From a virus, in the IMG/VR virus record IMGVR_UViG_3300050821_004459, positions 1 to 64,000 of that record: a stretch of DNA of 64,000 bases; one strand, 5' to 3'. Below are positions 1 to 7,826 of this stretch, one piece after another. The stretch's first letter is position 1. The number at the start of each line of letters is the position of its first letter. The notes under the pieces were generated by a model that had not been told where the DNA came from, ran no database searches, and worked only from the letters and a program-made list of their open reading frames with translations. A program made the translations under genes and the position numbers.

Positions 1-399
1 AAGAGTGCGCGCCGGCATGACGTCCTGAGGGTAATCGCAGAGACTGGCCCGGAAGTTGCAGCCATGATCTACTCGAACGAGACCAGGCGCTGCAACAAGT
101 GTGACATCGAACTGACCAAATACGCGAGCCGGCAGCTAGGCAAGGGCCGGACCTGTGCCGGTAAGTGCGGCCAAGGCGCGGAATGGGACGCAATCCAGCG
201 CAAATGGGAGGCCGATGAAAGGGCCGGGCTCCATGCGATCTCCGATGACCCATTCGAAGCAACTCTGGACCATGACGAGTATGCCAGGTTCGAGCGGGTA
301 TCCAATCGCGCCCCTGATCACAAATATGATCTAGAGCCAAAGGACGCCGTAACCGATTATCTGGCGGACAATGACCCGGAAAGTGCGACATGGAAGTAG
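1..399 (+). CDS. Zinc-finger protein resembling DUF6011, 5' end outside window
   Basis: The frame is open from base 1, so the gene probably starts upstream. The first internal ATG is at 64 and has no clear ribosome binding site. Just after that ATG there is a CNKC pair, then LTKYAS, GKG and a further C-x3-C. The pattern C-x2-C-x4-LT-x3-S-x4-G-x3-C resembles the small DUF6011 zinc-binding domain, a family name I assign by pattern only. The rest is acidic and hydrophilic. It overlaps the next gene by about 10 bases, as in an operon. The precise function is unknown. Confidence 0.65.
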   Translation, partial: KSARRHDVLRVIAETGPEVAAMIYSNETRRCNKCDIELTKYASRQLGKGRTCAGKCGQGAEWDAIQRKWEADERAGLHAISDDPFEATLDHDEYARFERVSNRAPDHKYDLEPKDAVTDYLADNDPESATWK

Positions 400-728
400 C
401 GATGACACCAGAAGAGGCAGGACAAGCTTTGCCTGAAATGGTAGGTGAGGAAGTAGCCCCGCAGAAGTTCGTGTTTGAGGTTGGCCATGACTACGAGATC
501 ATTTGGATGATAGACAACGGCACACATCGTGCTCCGCGCCGATCTCGTGTGGGATATATCGGCAGCAACAGAAATGGGAACAGGATTCTGCTATTTGATG
601 CACGCGGGCCGAACCGCAGGTGTGATGGAAACTTTGGCCATACGCAGGCTATTGATCGTCGCTGGCTAATTAGCGTCAAAGAGGTGCCAAGGCACCTCGG
701 ACTCCGCTACGTAGCACGAGAGACATAA
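390..728 (+). CDS. Hypothetical protein (112 aa)
   Basis: Soluble protein of mixed charge with no family I recognise. The ATG at 390 has a GGAAAG element six bases upstream; a second in-frame ATG lies at 402. The core (FEVGHDYEIIWMIDNGTHRAPRRSRVG) reads like a small beta-rich domain. It overlaps the preceding zinc-finger gene and is followed by a structured untranslated stretch, so it is probably the last gene of the leftmost transcription unit. Confidence 0.6.
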   Translation: MEVAMTPEEAGQALPEMVGEEVAPQKFVFEVGHDYEIIWMIDNGTHRAPRRSRVGYIGSNRNGNRILLFDARGPNRRCDGNFGHTQAIDRRWLISVKEVPRHLGLRYVARET

Positions 729-730
729 CA

Positions 731-1051
731 TATGAACGTCCCGTTCTGGGCTCGTAGACCCGGCCATGCCAAGCCTCTTCTTGGCCGGATCATCCGGAAC
801 GGGATTCCTGCCCGGGGCCAGAGCAAACTGGCAGATAACAAATCGCGCCGAAAGCGACGGGATGATGGCCTCGTCACCCGGGCAGGCCAAATACGTCCTG
901 CTCGGATAGTCCCCCTCTGGCTGCGATCTGGCTGGGACGCTGGACCAGTTAGAGGCCGAGCAGGCTGGACCACTGCCGGGTCCATAGAGCCATTGATCAC
1001 ATAGGTGAAGTGGACCCGGCAGGATCGATTTAGACTCCAGCAGGAAGAAGG
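731..1051 (+). other. Structured untranslated region with five consecutive inverted repeats
   Basis: No convincing gene occupies this stretch. Instead it carries a series of complementary arms: CCGGCCA/TGGCCGG near 760-788; a short ATCC/GGAT pair near 792-805; CCTGCCCGGG at 807-816 with CCCGGGCAGG at 877-886; CCTGCTCGG at 897-905 with CCGAGCAGG at 956-964; and a perfect 12-bp pair, CTGCCGGGTCCA at 973-984 with its complement at 1011-1022. Loops are long (26-60 nt). It may be a terminator array, a structured leader for the SDR-like gene, or a small RNA. No U tract follows any arm. Confidence 0.6.
973..1022 (+). terminator. Perfect 12-bp hairpin upstream of SDR-like gene
   Basis: Arms 973-984 and 1011-1022 are exact reverse complements with a 26-nt loop. 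The second arm ends 30 bases before the first ATG of the next gene. It could end the upstream transcript or be a 5' leader structure. No run of T follows, so a classical intrinsic terminator is not proven. Confidence 0.45.
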
Positions 1052-2419
1052 ATGATATTTGTGATGACTGCATCAGAAGTAATTTCAGAAATGAAGCGGG
1101 CTGTGCCACCGCACAAGGCTGAACTTGGTATCGGCGAAATCAATGATCTGAAATTTCTCACGAAACAGCTAATAGCCGCCAAGCCGGACGCACACGCAGA
1201 ATATAAGCGTTTTCTTGAGATACAGAATAGAAGCATTACATTGCCGGAGCAATTGCTCCAGAACAAGCTAGGCGGTGCGGTTATCCTTGTTACCGGTGGT
1301 ACCGGCTGCGTCGGGTCGATGCTCATGTCGCAGCTGGTTAAGTATCGGCCAGATCGGCTAGTTAGCATCAGCCGGGGTATCACAGTCAACTGGACGGCGC
1401 AGCGTAGCGCGGAATACATGATATGTGACATTAGGGACCGTGGACGTCTAGACGAGATTATAGCAGAAGTCCGTCCGGATATCATATTCCATGTAGCCGC
1501 GCAGCACAGCCCGTCTCTTGCCGAAATCGAGGTGCATCGCACGGTAACAACTAATCTGTTTGGCACTAGGAACGTTCTGGATTCAGCGGCCATGAGTGGC
1601 ATTCCGCAGGTGGTTTGTGCCTCTACTGGCAAAGCGCTTCGCCCCTATTCGCCCGAAATCTACTCTGCATCGAAGCGTGCTGCGGAGTGCTACGCAAGCA
1701 GTTCCTGCGCTGAAATGCTGGTTTCCGCCGCCAGGTTCACCCACGTTATCGACAATTCAATCTTCTATACAAAGCTCAAGAAATGGGCCAATACCGAGGA
1801 TGGCATAGTTAGGCTGCATAGCTCGGATATCGTATTCTACGTGCAGTCAGCTCTTGAGTCATCCCAGCTCCTCCTCGCGGCGTCTCTCGGTGCCAAACTT
1901 GATCAGTTCCTAATTCACGCCATTAATGATCTGGGATGGCCAGTCAGCCTTCTAGACGTTGCAATTGGCACTCTCGAATCAAATCTATCCTGCGCTCCTA
2001 TCTACATAAGCGGCTATGACCCTGGTTACGAGGAGGTGTCGTTTCCGGGGCTTTATGACAATGAGACTGCAGGGGAAGTATCGCCGCTATTCAACGCATT
2101 CGAGACGGCGGCCATGATCGACTCGCCGATCCCCGCAGTAGATGTATTCGATATGGAACTAGGATATCCGTACGAGAGTCTTGGGCTATTCCGCGAACTA
2201 GAAGCCATTTGCCGAAACGGCGATGATTGGCATATCCGATCAGCCCTCAATAAGCTGAGCTGGTCACTTCTTGACGATACACTAGTGGAAGTTCCGCAGC
2301 GAGTTTTGAAGCGCACCGTGGATATCCTGAATAGGCAGCCATTCGAGCTAAACCCGATCCATCAAAGGATCACGGATGCTATCCGTACTTATGCGGGGGA
2401 ATATACGGGAGAATTATGA
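1052..2419 (+). CDS. Extended short-chain dehydrogenase / nucleotide-sugar epimerase-dehydratase-like protein
   Basis: 455 aa. A helical N-terminus (about residues 1-70) precedes a Rossmann domain with the glycine motif VTGGTGCVGS (about 80-90), an acidic CDIRDRGRLD segment, VAAQHSP, and a catalytic-type YSASK (about 205-210). This layout fits extended SDR proteins such as CapD/UDP-GlcNAc dehydratases and epimerases that make activated sugars using NAD(P). The C-terminal 200 residues are not recognised. Start choice is uncertain: GGAAGAAGG lies directly before the ATG at 1052, so the GTG at 1061 or ATG at 1064 may be used. It could feed the polysaccharide cassette at 12465-17278 (inference). 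Confidence 0.8.
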   Translation: MIFVMTASEVISEMKRAVPPHKAELGIGEINDLKFLTKQLIAAKPDAHAEYKRFLEIQNRSITLPEQLLQNKLGGAVILVTGGTGCVGSMLMSQLVKYRPDRLVSISRGITVNWTAQRSAEYMICDIRDRGRLDEIIAEVRPDIIFHVAAQHSPSLAEIEVHRTVTTNLFGTRNVLDSAAMSGIPQVVCASTGKALRPYSPEIYSASKRAAECYASSSCAEMLVSAARFTHVIDNSIFYTKLKKWANTEDGIVRLHSSDIVFYVQSALESSQLLLAASLGAKLDQFLIHAINDLGWPVSLLDVAIGTLESNLSCAPIYISGYDPGYEEVSFPGLYDNETAGEVSPLFNAFETAAMIDSPIPAVDVFDMELGYPYESLGLFRELEAICRNGDDWHIRSALNKLSWSLLDDTLVEVPQRVLKRTVDILNRQPFELNPIHQRITDAIRTYAGEYTGEL

Positions 2420-2742
2420 ACATTAGATTGGTAACACTCACGATACTTCTGGCCACAGGGGTAGCGCTAATATGCTGGGTTACATTCATAAGCGGAGGCA
2501 TTATGTATCCGTTATTCCCGATAGGGTTAGTCGGATATAGTTCAAAACTGCCTCCCGCTAGAATTTCAAAATGGAGAAAAATGGAATCGGAAAACTCGGG
2601 CAACCATGAAACTCGGAGCGTGACTGGCGAGAATGTTCAGCTGTCCGGCGAGACAACAGAGTGGTTGTTCACCGGGGAACCCGATCCAGAAATTCACCCG
2701 AGTGCAATTAGGAAGGCATGGGACAGACTATGGCGACGGTAG
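2416..2742 (+). CDS. Small membrane protein with N-terminal hydrophobic segments
   Basis: 108 aa. Residues 1-40 are strongly hydrophobic (LVTLTILLATGVALICWV and GGIMYPLFPIGLVG), giving one or two membrane passes or a hairpin, followed by a charged cytoplasmic tail. ATGA overlap with the SDR-like gene suggests coupled translation. No known family. Confidence 0.6.
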   Translation: MNIRLVTLTILLATGVALICWVTFISGGIMYPLFPIGLVGYSSKLPPARISKWRKMESENSGNHETRSVTGENVQLSGETTEWLFTGEPDPEIHPSAIRKAWDRLWRR

Positions 2743-3029
2743 ACAAGGTGACTGCCGGCAAGCTCATGCAGGGCAATGGGATTTACCCGGGCGATGAGGA
2801 TATGCCAGTTGTGCGAATCGTCAGGTATCGGAACAAGGCTGGGCAGATTGTATTCGGGGTTGTGTACCAGAATGAGGCGAATATCCCGGGCATGCTGTTC
2901 CGATATGACGAGCCCACACAGTACATCTTCAACCCGGAGGTTATCTGGCGTCACCATGACTGGAATATGGACCCGTCCCGAGTTACGGTAGTACTGGTGC
3001 CAGACGATGATATGGAGCATAAGTCTTGA
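2730..3029 (+). CDS. Hypothetical protein
   Basis: 99 aa from the ATG at 2730; an alternative ATG at 2718 sits too close to the GGAAGG element to be favoured. Sequence such as PVVRIVRYRNKAGQIVFGVVY suggests a compact beta-rich fold. It overlaps the upstream membrane-protein gene and, by four bases, the next gene. Function unknown. Confidence 0.55.
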   Translation: MATVDKVTAGKLMQGNGIYPGDEDMPVVRIVRYRNKAGQIVFGVVYQNEANIPGMLFRYDEPTQYIFNPEVIWRHHDWNMDPSRVTVVLVPDDDMEHKS

Positions 3030-3280
3030 AATGGCATTACAAGAGTTATATCAAGGACTCCGTAGATCACACTGATGAGTGGATGCGTTACTGCCGGTCA
3101 ACTTTGGCAGAAGAAACCGACCAAGTAGCCAGGACGCACTTCGAGGCTGGGTATCAGTGCGGATACCGGGATAGATCTGCCAGGCAATTGCGAAAGATAA
3201 CTGCTGATAGGGTGATGATGTCAGTTATCGTCGCTATTGGCGTAATCATCCTTCTGGTCCTAGTATTCCCAAATCTATAA
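3026..3280 (+). CDS. Small C-tail-anchored membrane protein
   Basis: 84 aa. The first 60 residues are soluble, with repeated Tyr/Cys/Arg positions (HFEAGYQCGYRDRSAR). The last 20 (MMSVIVAIGVIILLVLVFPNL) form one transmembrane helix ending the protein, so the N-terminus should face the cytoplasm. It is last in a run of overlapping small genes and is followed by a strong hairpin. No family recognised. Confidence 0.6.
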   Translation: MKWHYKSYIKDSVDHTDEWMRYCRSTLAEETDQVARTHFEAGYQCGYRDRSARQLRKITADRVMMSVIVAIGVIILLVLVFPNL

Positions 3281-3327
3281 GAGCCGGCCATGTGTGCAGG
3301 TTGGACGCCTAAGCGCGCATATGGCCA

Positions 3328-3372
3328 GTCCTGCCCGGGTGTGTACCGGGGAAGATACCGCCCGGGCAGGGC
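3328..3372 (+). terminator. GC-rich hairpin with CCTGCCCGGG arms
   Basis: CCTGCCCGGG at 3330-3339 pairs perfectly with CCCGGGCAGG at 3361-3370, extendable by a G-U and a G-C pair, with a 21-nt loop. It lies between two hypothetical genes. Its arms are identical to those of the pair at 807-816/877-886, marking a repeated element. Terminator or mRNA-processing structure; no U tract. Confidence 0.5.
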
Positions 3373-3393
3373 ACTTATACGGAACAGAGAGAT

Positions 3394-3618
3394 ATGAGCC
3401 AGACATTCATAATCTCAATCGAAGGCGATGCCAATGCTTCTGCTTTCCTACAGTATGTCCAGGACAATAAGGAGGTATGGCGCAAGGGCGAGAATGGTCG
3501 TAGGGATAAGTCATTCCCGGTGCTATTCATCTATCCTACCAGTGATCTAGAAGATGTAGCTGATAGGCCCGACCACAGGCCAAACCCGAAGTCTGGCAGG
3601 ATGAGGAGCCGTAAGTGA
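3394..3618 (+). CDS. Hypothetical protein (74 aa)
   Basis: Small soluble protein with a hydrophobic beta-strand start (SQTFIISIEGDANASAFLQY) and a basic, Arg-rich C-terminus (KSGRMRSRK). GAGAGAT precedes the ATG. Overlaps the next gene by four bases. Not recognised. Confidence 0.55.
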   Translation: MSQTFIISIEGDANASAFLQYVQDNKEVWRKGENGRRDKSFPVLFIYPTSDLEDVADRPDHRPNPKSGRMRSRK

Positions 3619-3866
3619 ACCGAGATGAACTGACCAAGATGGTCCCGATCCCGCTGCCGTCCGTCGGAAATGTTGCTATCGTGGTCAGCGACGGCACCGG
3701 CTATATATCCTCAGAAGTGCCACGCGACGAGCTAGTCCAGGATGGCGCAGTGCAGGAGGCACTTAACTACCTTGATGCTGAGCTGATCGATGTGGATCGG
3801 CCGAATGCCCGGCTACGCGCATCGATGGAAGATGTCATCAAGTTCAGGGAGGGCCGCGATGGCTAG
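3615..3866 (+). CDS. Hypothetical protein (83 aa), GTG start
   Basis: GTG start overlapping the TGA of the previous gene (GTGA). The sequence predicts a small alpha/beta domain, with an N-terminal VGNVAIVVSDGTGYISSEVP region and an acidic helix EALNYLDAELIDVD. No family recognised. Confidence 0.55.
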   Translation: MNRDELTKMVPIPLPSVGNVAIVVSDGTGYISSEVPRDELVQDGAVQEALNYLDAELIDVDRPNARLRASMEDVIKFREGRDG

Positions 3867-4008
3867 GTACATCATCACCGTGGCCGACAAGGACATCAAG
3901 GAAATGGACATACTCATCAGCACCCTCAATGAGGTGTTCATCAAGGAATGGGGCGATGACGCCGTCATCGTCGAGCACATCGAGAAAATGGAAGATGCCC
4001 AGGAGTAG
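3859..4008 (+). CDS. Micro-protein (49 aa)
   Basis: ATG at 3859 overlaps the stop of the preceding gene. The protein begins MARYIITVADKDIKEMDI and is acidic, with alternating beta and helix character. A longer upstream extension in the same frame is unlikely because it would run through the preceding gene. Unknown function. Confidence 0.5.
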   Translation: MARYIITVADKDIKEMDILISTLNEVFIKEWGDDAVIVEHIEKMEDAQE

Positions 4009-4010
4009 AT

Positions 4011-4868
4011 ATGCCAGGTTTTGAAGTACGTTTCATCCCGGTGGATCACATCCACCCAAACCCGGATAACCCCCGGCATGAGGCCGGCAACGTATCGGCC
4101 CTGTCCAGGTCAATCGACGAGAGGGAGCTGGAGCAGGCTATTGATGTTATCCCCGCGCCACAGTTCGGCGGGGATCACTTCATGATCGTGGACGGGTTCC
4201 GGCGCTGGTCAGCTGGCCGACACATCCGTCGCTCGCTTCCCTGCCACATCCGGTACCCGCGCCCGGAAGAGAACATTCCGATGATGGCTGTCCTTATGGG
4301 CCTGGTTACGGACGCCCACAAGGAGCCGCTCAGCGCCATGGAGCGGGCCGAGGCATACGGCAGGCTCCACAACGAGTTCGGCCTGACGCAGACGCAGATC
4401 GCGAAGCAGACCGGATTCACGACGACCACCATCGGCTACTACATGTCGCTCCTGGAGCTGTCGGAAGACTCCAAGCAAAAGGTGCGCGAGGGCAAGATGT
4501 CGGCCGACAGGGCCGTGTCTGCGGTCCGAGAGCACCGGCAGAAGAACAGGTCCAAGGAGGGCAAGAAGCCGGTCAACCTCGGCTGGGACCCGGACCCGTT
4601 CAACCCGACTCACCCCCAGAACAAAAAGGCAAAGGTGATGTGTGCGGCTCGCGAACACGGTGGCCGTCGCCGGTACGCTGGTGCGTGCCATGCCTGCTGG
4701 GAGATGGCAATCCGTCAGGATCAGACCACGATCGACACGGCCGACTATGGCGATGCGGGCCTGGCCATCCCTTTCGTGTCCCCAGCCCCGCTGATGCCGA
4801 TCTCGCCTGATGGCGACATCCGAACCGACTGGCACCCCACAAACAACGGCAATGGGAGGAGGGCGTAA
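4011..4868 (+). CDS. ParB-like nuclease-fold protein with HTH and C-terminal zinc-binding motif
   Basis: 285 aa. Residues about 5-90 match the ParB/Srx-like domain: IPVDHIHPNPDNPR, a self-directed SALSRSIDERELEQAIDV segment, and the hallmark DGFRRWSAG (ParB box-like G-x-RR). Residues 115-150 form a helix-turn-helix (GLTQTQIAKQTGFTTTTIGYYM). Near 215-235 a C-x3-H-x10-C-x2-C pattern may bind zinc. Phage ParB-like proteins can act as DNA-binding partition or transcription factors; some have NTPase or nuclease activity. No ParA partner is seen nearby, so a regulatory role is as likely as segregation. Confidence 0.85.
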   Translation: MPGFEVRFIPVDHIHPNPDNPRHEAGNVSALSRSIDERELEQAIDVIPAPQFGGDHFMIVDGFRRWSAGRHIRRSLPCHIRYPRPEENIPMMAVLMGLVTDAHKEPLSAMERAEAYGRLHNEFGLTQTQIAKQTGFTTTTIGYYMSLLELSEDSKQKVREGKMSADRAVSAVREHRQKNRSKEGKKPVNLGWDPDPFNPTHPQNKKAKVMCAAREHGGRRRYAGACHACWEMAIRQDQTTIDTADYGDAGLAIPFVSPAPLMPISPDGDIRTDWHPTNNGNGRRA

Positions 4869-5065
4869 TGTCTGCGCTTCACACTTACGATATCACAGCA
4901 ACCATCAAGATGCGCGTGGAATCGTCCGAGGGGATGTCTGGTGCAATCGCACATGTTCATTCCAAGGTGAACAGCGGACTTGACGACGGGAAGCTTCCAC
5001 TGTCTTGCCCAAGTCACATACAGACCTTCGAGATCACAGGCGTGGAAGCGGCTAAGTACGCATAG
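4868..5065 (+). CDS. Hypothetical protein (65 aa)
   Basis: Begins one base from the end of the ParB-like gene with a GGAGGAGGG element just upstream. Beta-rich start (HTYDITATIKMRVESSEG). Last gene before a 266-base untranslated region, so probably the end of this operon. No known family. Confidence 0.5.
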   Translation: MSALHTYDITATIKMRVESSEGMSGAIAHVHSKVNSGLDDGKLPLSCPSHIQTFEITGVEAAKYA

Positions 5066-5092
5066 CCTGCGAAGCGCGTAGCGGCCGATGAA

Positions 5093-5125
5093 GGGGGTAG
5101 GTAGCGCTCCCGGGTACCTACCCCC
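5093..5125 (+). terminator. Perfect 11-bp GC-rich hairpin
   Basis: GGGGGTAGGTA at 5093-5103 pairs with TACCTACCCCC at 5115-5125 around an 11-nt loop, just after the 4868-5065 gene. Likely transcription terminator, actinobacterial style without a U run. Further downstream, CGGGCG/CGCCCG (5171-5185) and GGCCG/CGGCC before the next gene add structure. An AT-richer stretch at about 5236-5288 could hold a promoter, but no clean -35/-10 pair is visible. Confidence 0.6.
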
Positions 5126-5331
5126 GGCGATTCGCCCGGACCCGCCTACGGCTCTTGCAGCGGGGTTTAACGGGCGGTTCGCCCGGCCGCCGTAACCGCG
5201 TCCGGCCGCCGGATTACCCGGCGACCTGGTTTCGGAATAAGCTAACTGAAAGTATTCCCTTGCATCCCGAATCGGAGTTAGAATAAGGCTATGCCCGGCC
5301 GCGCGACCGGCCAATAACCAGAGGAGGAAAA

Positions 5332-5748
5332 GTGCTAAAGAAGATCGACAGCGGTGATCGCAGGCTACTGGTGAGCTGCAACTTGTTGGGGACGATGGCA
5401 AGCTCAGCACACAAGAAGACATTCAAGAGCCCGGACGCTGAGGCAAACGCAGCCGCATACGCGAAGGCAAATGGATTTTCCGACATCGCAGTCATCGAGG
5501 CAGTCATGGTGATGCCGGAAGTGCCGGTCATCTCGTCACCAGCAGGACCGCCAGCTCTCGATGACCGGCCGCTGACCGATGAGGAGCGGGCAATCGAGAT
5601 CATGAGCGAGATGTACGAACTCAGCAGCGAACTCATCGACATCCTCGGCAAGCTTCAGGGCAGCTCGACCCGCCCGCTCCGGTCGAGCATCACCAAGCTG
5701 TCCCGCACGATCAAGACCCTGACCGCCGCCATGCGAGATGCAATATGA
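5332..5748 (+). CDS. Hypothetical protein (138 aa), GTG start
   Basis: GTG at 5332 is preceded by a strong GAGGAGG at 5321-5327, which decides the start. The N-terminal half is an alpha/beta segment; residues 75-135 (LTDEERAIEIMSEMYELSSE and following) are helical and probably coiled-coil. First gene after a terminator and candidate promoter region. No family recognised. Confidence 0.6.
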   Translation: MLKKIDSGDRRLLVSCNLLGTMASSAHKKTFKSPDAEANAAAYAKANGFSDIAVIEAVMVMPEVPVISSPAGPPALDDRPLTDEERAIEIMSEMYELSSELIDILGKLQGSSTRPLRSSITKLSRTIKTLTAAMRDAI

Positions 5749-6065
5749 ACGTAGACGGGCGTGACCGACGCTGGTCCGCAACGATTACCTACGGCGATGA
5801 CCACATTGGCCTGTGCATGAGTCCGCCGCACGGCGAGACCATTCAGGCTGACATGCCGTCGGAAGACTTGCAGAAATCTATGGCTGCGGCGGCCTACCTG
5901 GAGGCCTGCACATTCCTGCTCTCGGGCTGCGCCAAGCACGCCTACATCCAGCTGTACAAGACGACCAAGGCGCATGGCACCGTCAAGGATCACACGAGCT
6001 ATCTGATCGATGTGCAAGACGCCGTGAAGTATGCACGTCGGAAAATCACGAAGGCATTTGCCTGA
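5745..6065 (+). CDS. Hypothetical protein (106 aa)
   Basis: Overlaps the previous stop (ATGA-type) and ends on the start of the next gene. Contains WSATITYGDDHIGLCMSPPH followed by helical segments with KITKAF at the end. No recognised domain. Confidence 0.5.
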   Translation: MNVDGRDRRWSATITYGDDHIGLCMSPPHGETIQADMPSEDLQKSMAAAAYLEACTFLLSGCAKHAYIQLYKTTKAHGTVKDHTSYLIDVQDAVKYARRKITKAFA

Positions 6066-6301
6066 TGGGCAAGATAGACAAGGCAGCGGAGAAGGAGAAG
6101 CTGGCAAGGAACAGGGCCGTCAAGGGATGGGCATTCAAAGGCCTGCCCGAAGAGGAGAATGACGCAATCATTGCATTTATAAATGGCGGCACCTGTCCTG
6201 AAAGCTACAAACGTCTATATGCTCTCAGCTGCAGGCAACTAGGGCTACCGGATCCATTCAAGCCCGACGTACCTATGCGGGGGAGTAGTGATGAACGCTA
6301 G
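6065..6301 (+). CDS. Small paralogous protein A (78 aa)
   Basis: Clearly related to the next gene: both carry a helical AxEKxKLARxRAVKGWAF start, then GLPEEE, a short helix with a GG-x-CPE-x-YK motif, and a C-terminal segment of the form YAL-x3-QL-x-LP. The shared pattern GWAFxGLPxEE is diagnostic. The pair presumably arose by tandem duplication. Function unknown; a DNA-binding or scaffold role would be guesswork. Confidence 0.6.
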   Translation: MGKIDKAAEKEKLARNRAVKGWAFKGLPEEENDAIIAFINGGTCPESYKRLYALSCRQLGLPDPFKPDVPMRGSSDER

Positions 6302-6500
6302 CGAAAGAGCAAAAGCGACCGAACAGCTAGCCCGCGACCGCGCAGTAAGGGGCTGGGCATTTCGCGGACTGCCCGCTGAAGAAGTTGCTGCCATTCGGGC
6401 CTTCCTTGAGGGCGGGCCCTGCCCCGAGCAATACAAGAGTGGATATGCTCTGGCACGAGAGCAGCTAAGGCTACCGGAACTGAAGGAGAAATTATGCTAG
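6291..6500 (+). CDS. Small paralogous protein B (69 aa)
   Basis: Tandem paralogue of the 6065-6301 product, with RAVRGWAFRGLPAEE and GGPCPEQYK. Either the ATG at 6291 or the GTG at 6288 could start it; GGGGGAG lies upstream and ATG is preferred. Overlaps both neighbours slightly. Confidence 0.6.
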   Translation: MNASERAKATEQLARDRAVRGWAFRGLPAEEVAAIRAFLEGGPCPEQYKSGYALAREQLRLPELKEKLC

Positions 6501-6871
6501 ACAACGGAATGGGCCCTGGCGGGCAGGAGCGCACGATGCCGACTGGAGCAGGCGACTACTTCGCGGCGCGTGAGGCGGCAAGCCCGGAGTACAAGTCAGC
6601 CTTGGTGGATGCCCGTGAGGCTGAGACCATGGCATCAAGCATCAGCAGGGCTACCGGTCAGAACCGTTACATCGTGACGGTGAAACTGAAGCGGAACCCG
6701 GCGCACAACCCGCAGAATAAGGTCATCGGGCCATGCCCCCTGTCTAGTAATACCTGCACTGACGTTACCGGCGAGCACCACAGTGAACTGTGCTTTGGTG
6801 ACAACCCGGACGATGTGCGAAGGAACTACGTGGAGGCCGGTTTCCACGTAACCAGGATCGAGCAGATCTGA
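6494..6871 (+). CDS. Hypothetical protein (125 aa)
   Basis: Soluble; GGAGAA precedes the ATG. Contains a helical N-terminal half and a segment NRYIVTVKLKRNPAHNPQNK followed by Cys-containing PCPLSSNTCTDVTGEH and SELCF. The three cysteines with histidines may bind a metal. ATGA overlap with the next gene. No family recognised. Confidence 0.5.
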   Translation: MLDNGMGPGGQERTMPTGAGDYFAAREAASPEYKSALVDAREAETMASSISRATGQNRYIVTVKLKRNPAHNPQNKVIGPCPLSSNTCTDVTGEHHSELCFGDNPDDVRRNYVEAGFHVTRIEQI

Positions 6872-7113
6872 TGCCCCCAATAGACGTGATACAAACCAGT
6901 AGATCTACCAACGATGGGTACAAGTCCGCCACTGGACTTCACTGTTTCATGTTCGTGCTTGGCGCTGTGTTCGCTACGGATGCGGACGAGGCCGAGCGGA
7001 TCGCCACCGCTAATTTCATGCGTGGCGATGATGCCATGCTAGCTATGCATGAGCTAACCCAAGACTACGTAAATGCGATGGATGGTGATAATGGAAACTC
7101 GGTATTGCCGTAA
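6871..7113 (+). CDS. Hypothetical protein (80 aa)
   Basis: Starts one base into the stop of the previous gene. Carries a hydrophobic strand (GLHCFMFVLGAVFATDADEA) and an acidic helical end. No known family. Confidence 0.45.
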   Translation: MPPIDVIQTSRSTNDGYKSATGLHCFMFVLGAVFATDADEAERIATANFMRGDDAMLAMHELTQDYVNAMDGDNGNSVLP

Positions 7114-7279
7114 GTGCAAGGATGACCATCCATTCGAGCAGGATGGTTGCGAGAGCTGGCCGGCCGTATTGCCGAAGGATCGGCCGAATCAGACCATCCT
7201 GAATCTGGGCGTAGGCCGGAAGCCCCGGGCCAGCAAAGCAACTCGGACTGTATACCTCGTGGGGCGCGGCGAGCTATGA
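7091..7279 (+). CDS. Small zinc-ribbon-like protein
   Basis: 62 aa from the ATG at 7091, overlapping the previous gene. N-terminal YCRKCKDDHPFEQDGC gives a C-x2-C-x9-C arrangement suited to a zinc knuckle; the tail is basic. One of several tiny cysteine-paired proteins in this window. The fourth ligand could be the histidine in the loop. Confidence 0.5.
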   Translation: METRYCRKCKDDHPFEQDGCESWPAVLPKDRPNQTILNLGVGRKPRASKATRTVYLVGRGEL

Positions 7280-7488
7280 CCGAGAAGGCAGTCGCAGCCG
7301 CAAACCAGTTGGAAGCACTGGTCATTGACATCAGGCAGGCAATTCCGGAGCTGCGCGAGAATGCCAACAATACGCCTTGGTGTTACTGGCGAATCTATAT
7401 GCTTCGGCGCAGGATGAACCGTATTGTAGCATCATTGGGTGCCGGAGTGCCAAGGCCGGAGCCTATCAATAGGGAATGGGAGCCATGA
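7276..7488 (+). CDS. Hypothetical helical protein (70 aa)
   Basis: ATG at 7276 overlaps the TGA of the zinc-ribbon gene, which argues for this start rather than a longer upstream form. Entirely helical: AVAAANQLEALVIDIRQAIP and IYMLRRRMNRIVASLG. Not recognised. Confidence 0.5.
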   Translation: MTEKAVAAANQLEALVIDIRQAIPELRENANNTPWCYWRIYMLRRRMNRIVASLGAGVPRPEPINREWEP

Positions 7489-7823
7489 TAGATCGCACTA
7501 TGGCGGAAGCCCTGAGCGTCTTGCACGATACTCCAATTACATTCAGAGAAGATAGTGGCGAGTTCGTAGTCAAGGAAACACCAACCCATAATATAGTCGT
7601 GCAAACTAGGCTGATATTCAGCTTCCGGATTAGCCGTCAGCCGAAAGACAGCCCGATGACGTATGATCGTAACTGGTGCTACTACGGCAAGGGGCTGTTC
7701 AACTTCCTTCGCACGATCGAGGCCGCAGCGAAGTGGGACGGCGCAGACGATACAGATCCCGAGGGATGGGACAAGAACGCAAACACGGGCAAGTACGCCC
7801 ATCCAGATATATTTCAGGAGTAA
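7485..7823 (+). CDS. Hypothetical protein (112 aa)
   Basis: ATG at 7485 with GGGAATGGGAG upstream and overlapping the stop of the preceding gene. Mixed alpha/beta with several aromatic residues (NWCYYGKGLFNFLRTIE) and an acidic loop DGADDTDPEGWD. No family recognised. Confidence 0.5.
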   Translation: MIDRTMAEALSVLHDTPITFREDSGEFVVKETPTHNIVVQTRLIFSFRISRQPKDSPMTYDRNWCYYGKGLFNFLRTIEAAAKWDGADDTDPEGWDKNANTGKYAHPDIFQE

Positions 7824-7826
7824 ATC

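Noticed and set aside
732-1004. A 90-aa + strand frame in the hairpin array
   Set aside because: Arg/Gly-rich composition follows from the inverted repeats, no ribosome binding site, and it runs through several strong hairpins.
4209-4835. A 208-aa - strand frame opposite the ParB-like gene
   Set aside because: Shadow of a well-supported gene; Arg/Val/Leu-rich with no motif and no antisense neighbours.
5236-5290. Sigma-70-type promoter with TTGCAT and TAGAAT
   Set aside because: The two boxes are separated by only 13 bases, too short for a normal promoter, so it is only mentioned as a possible region.
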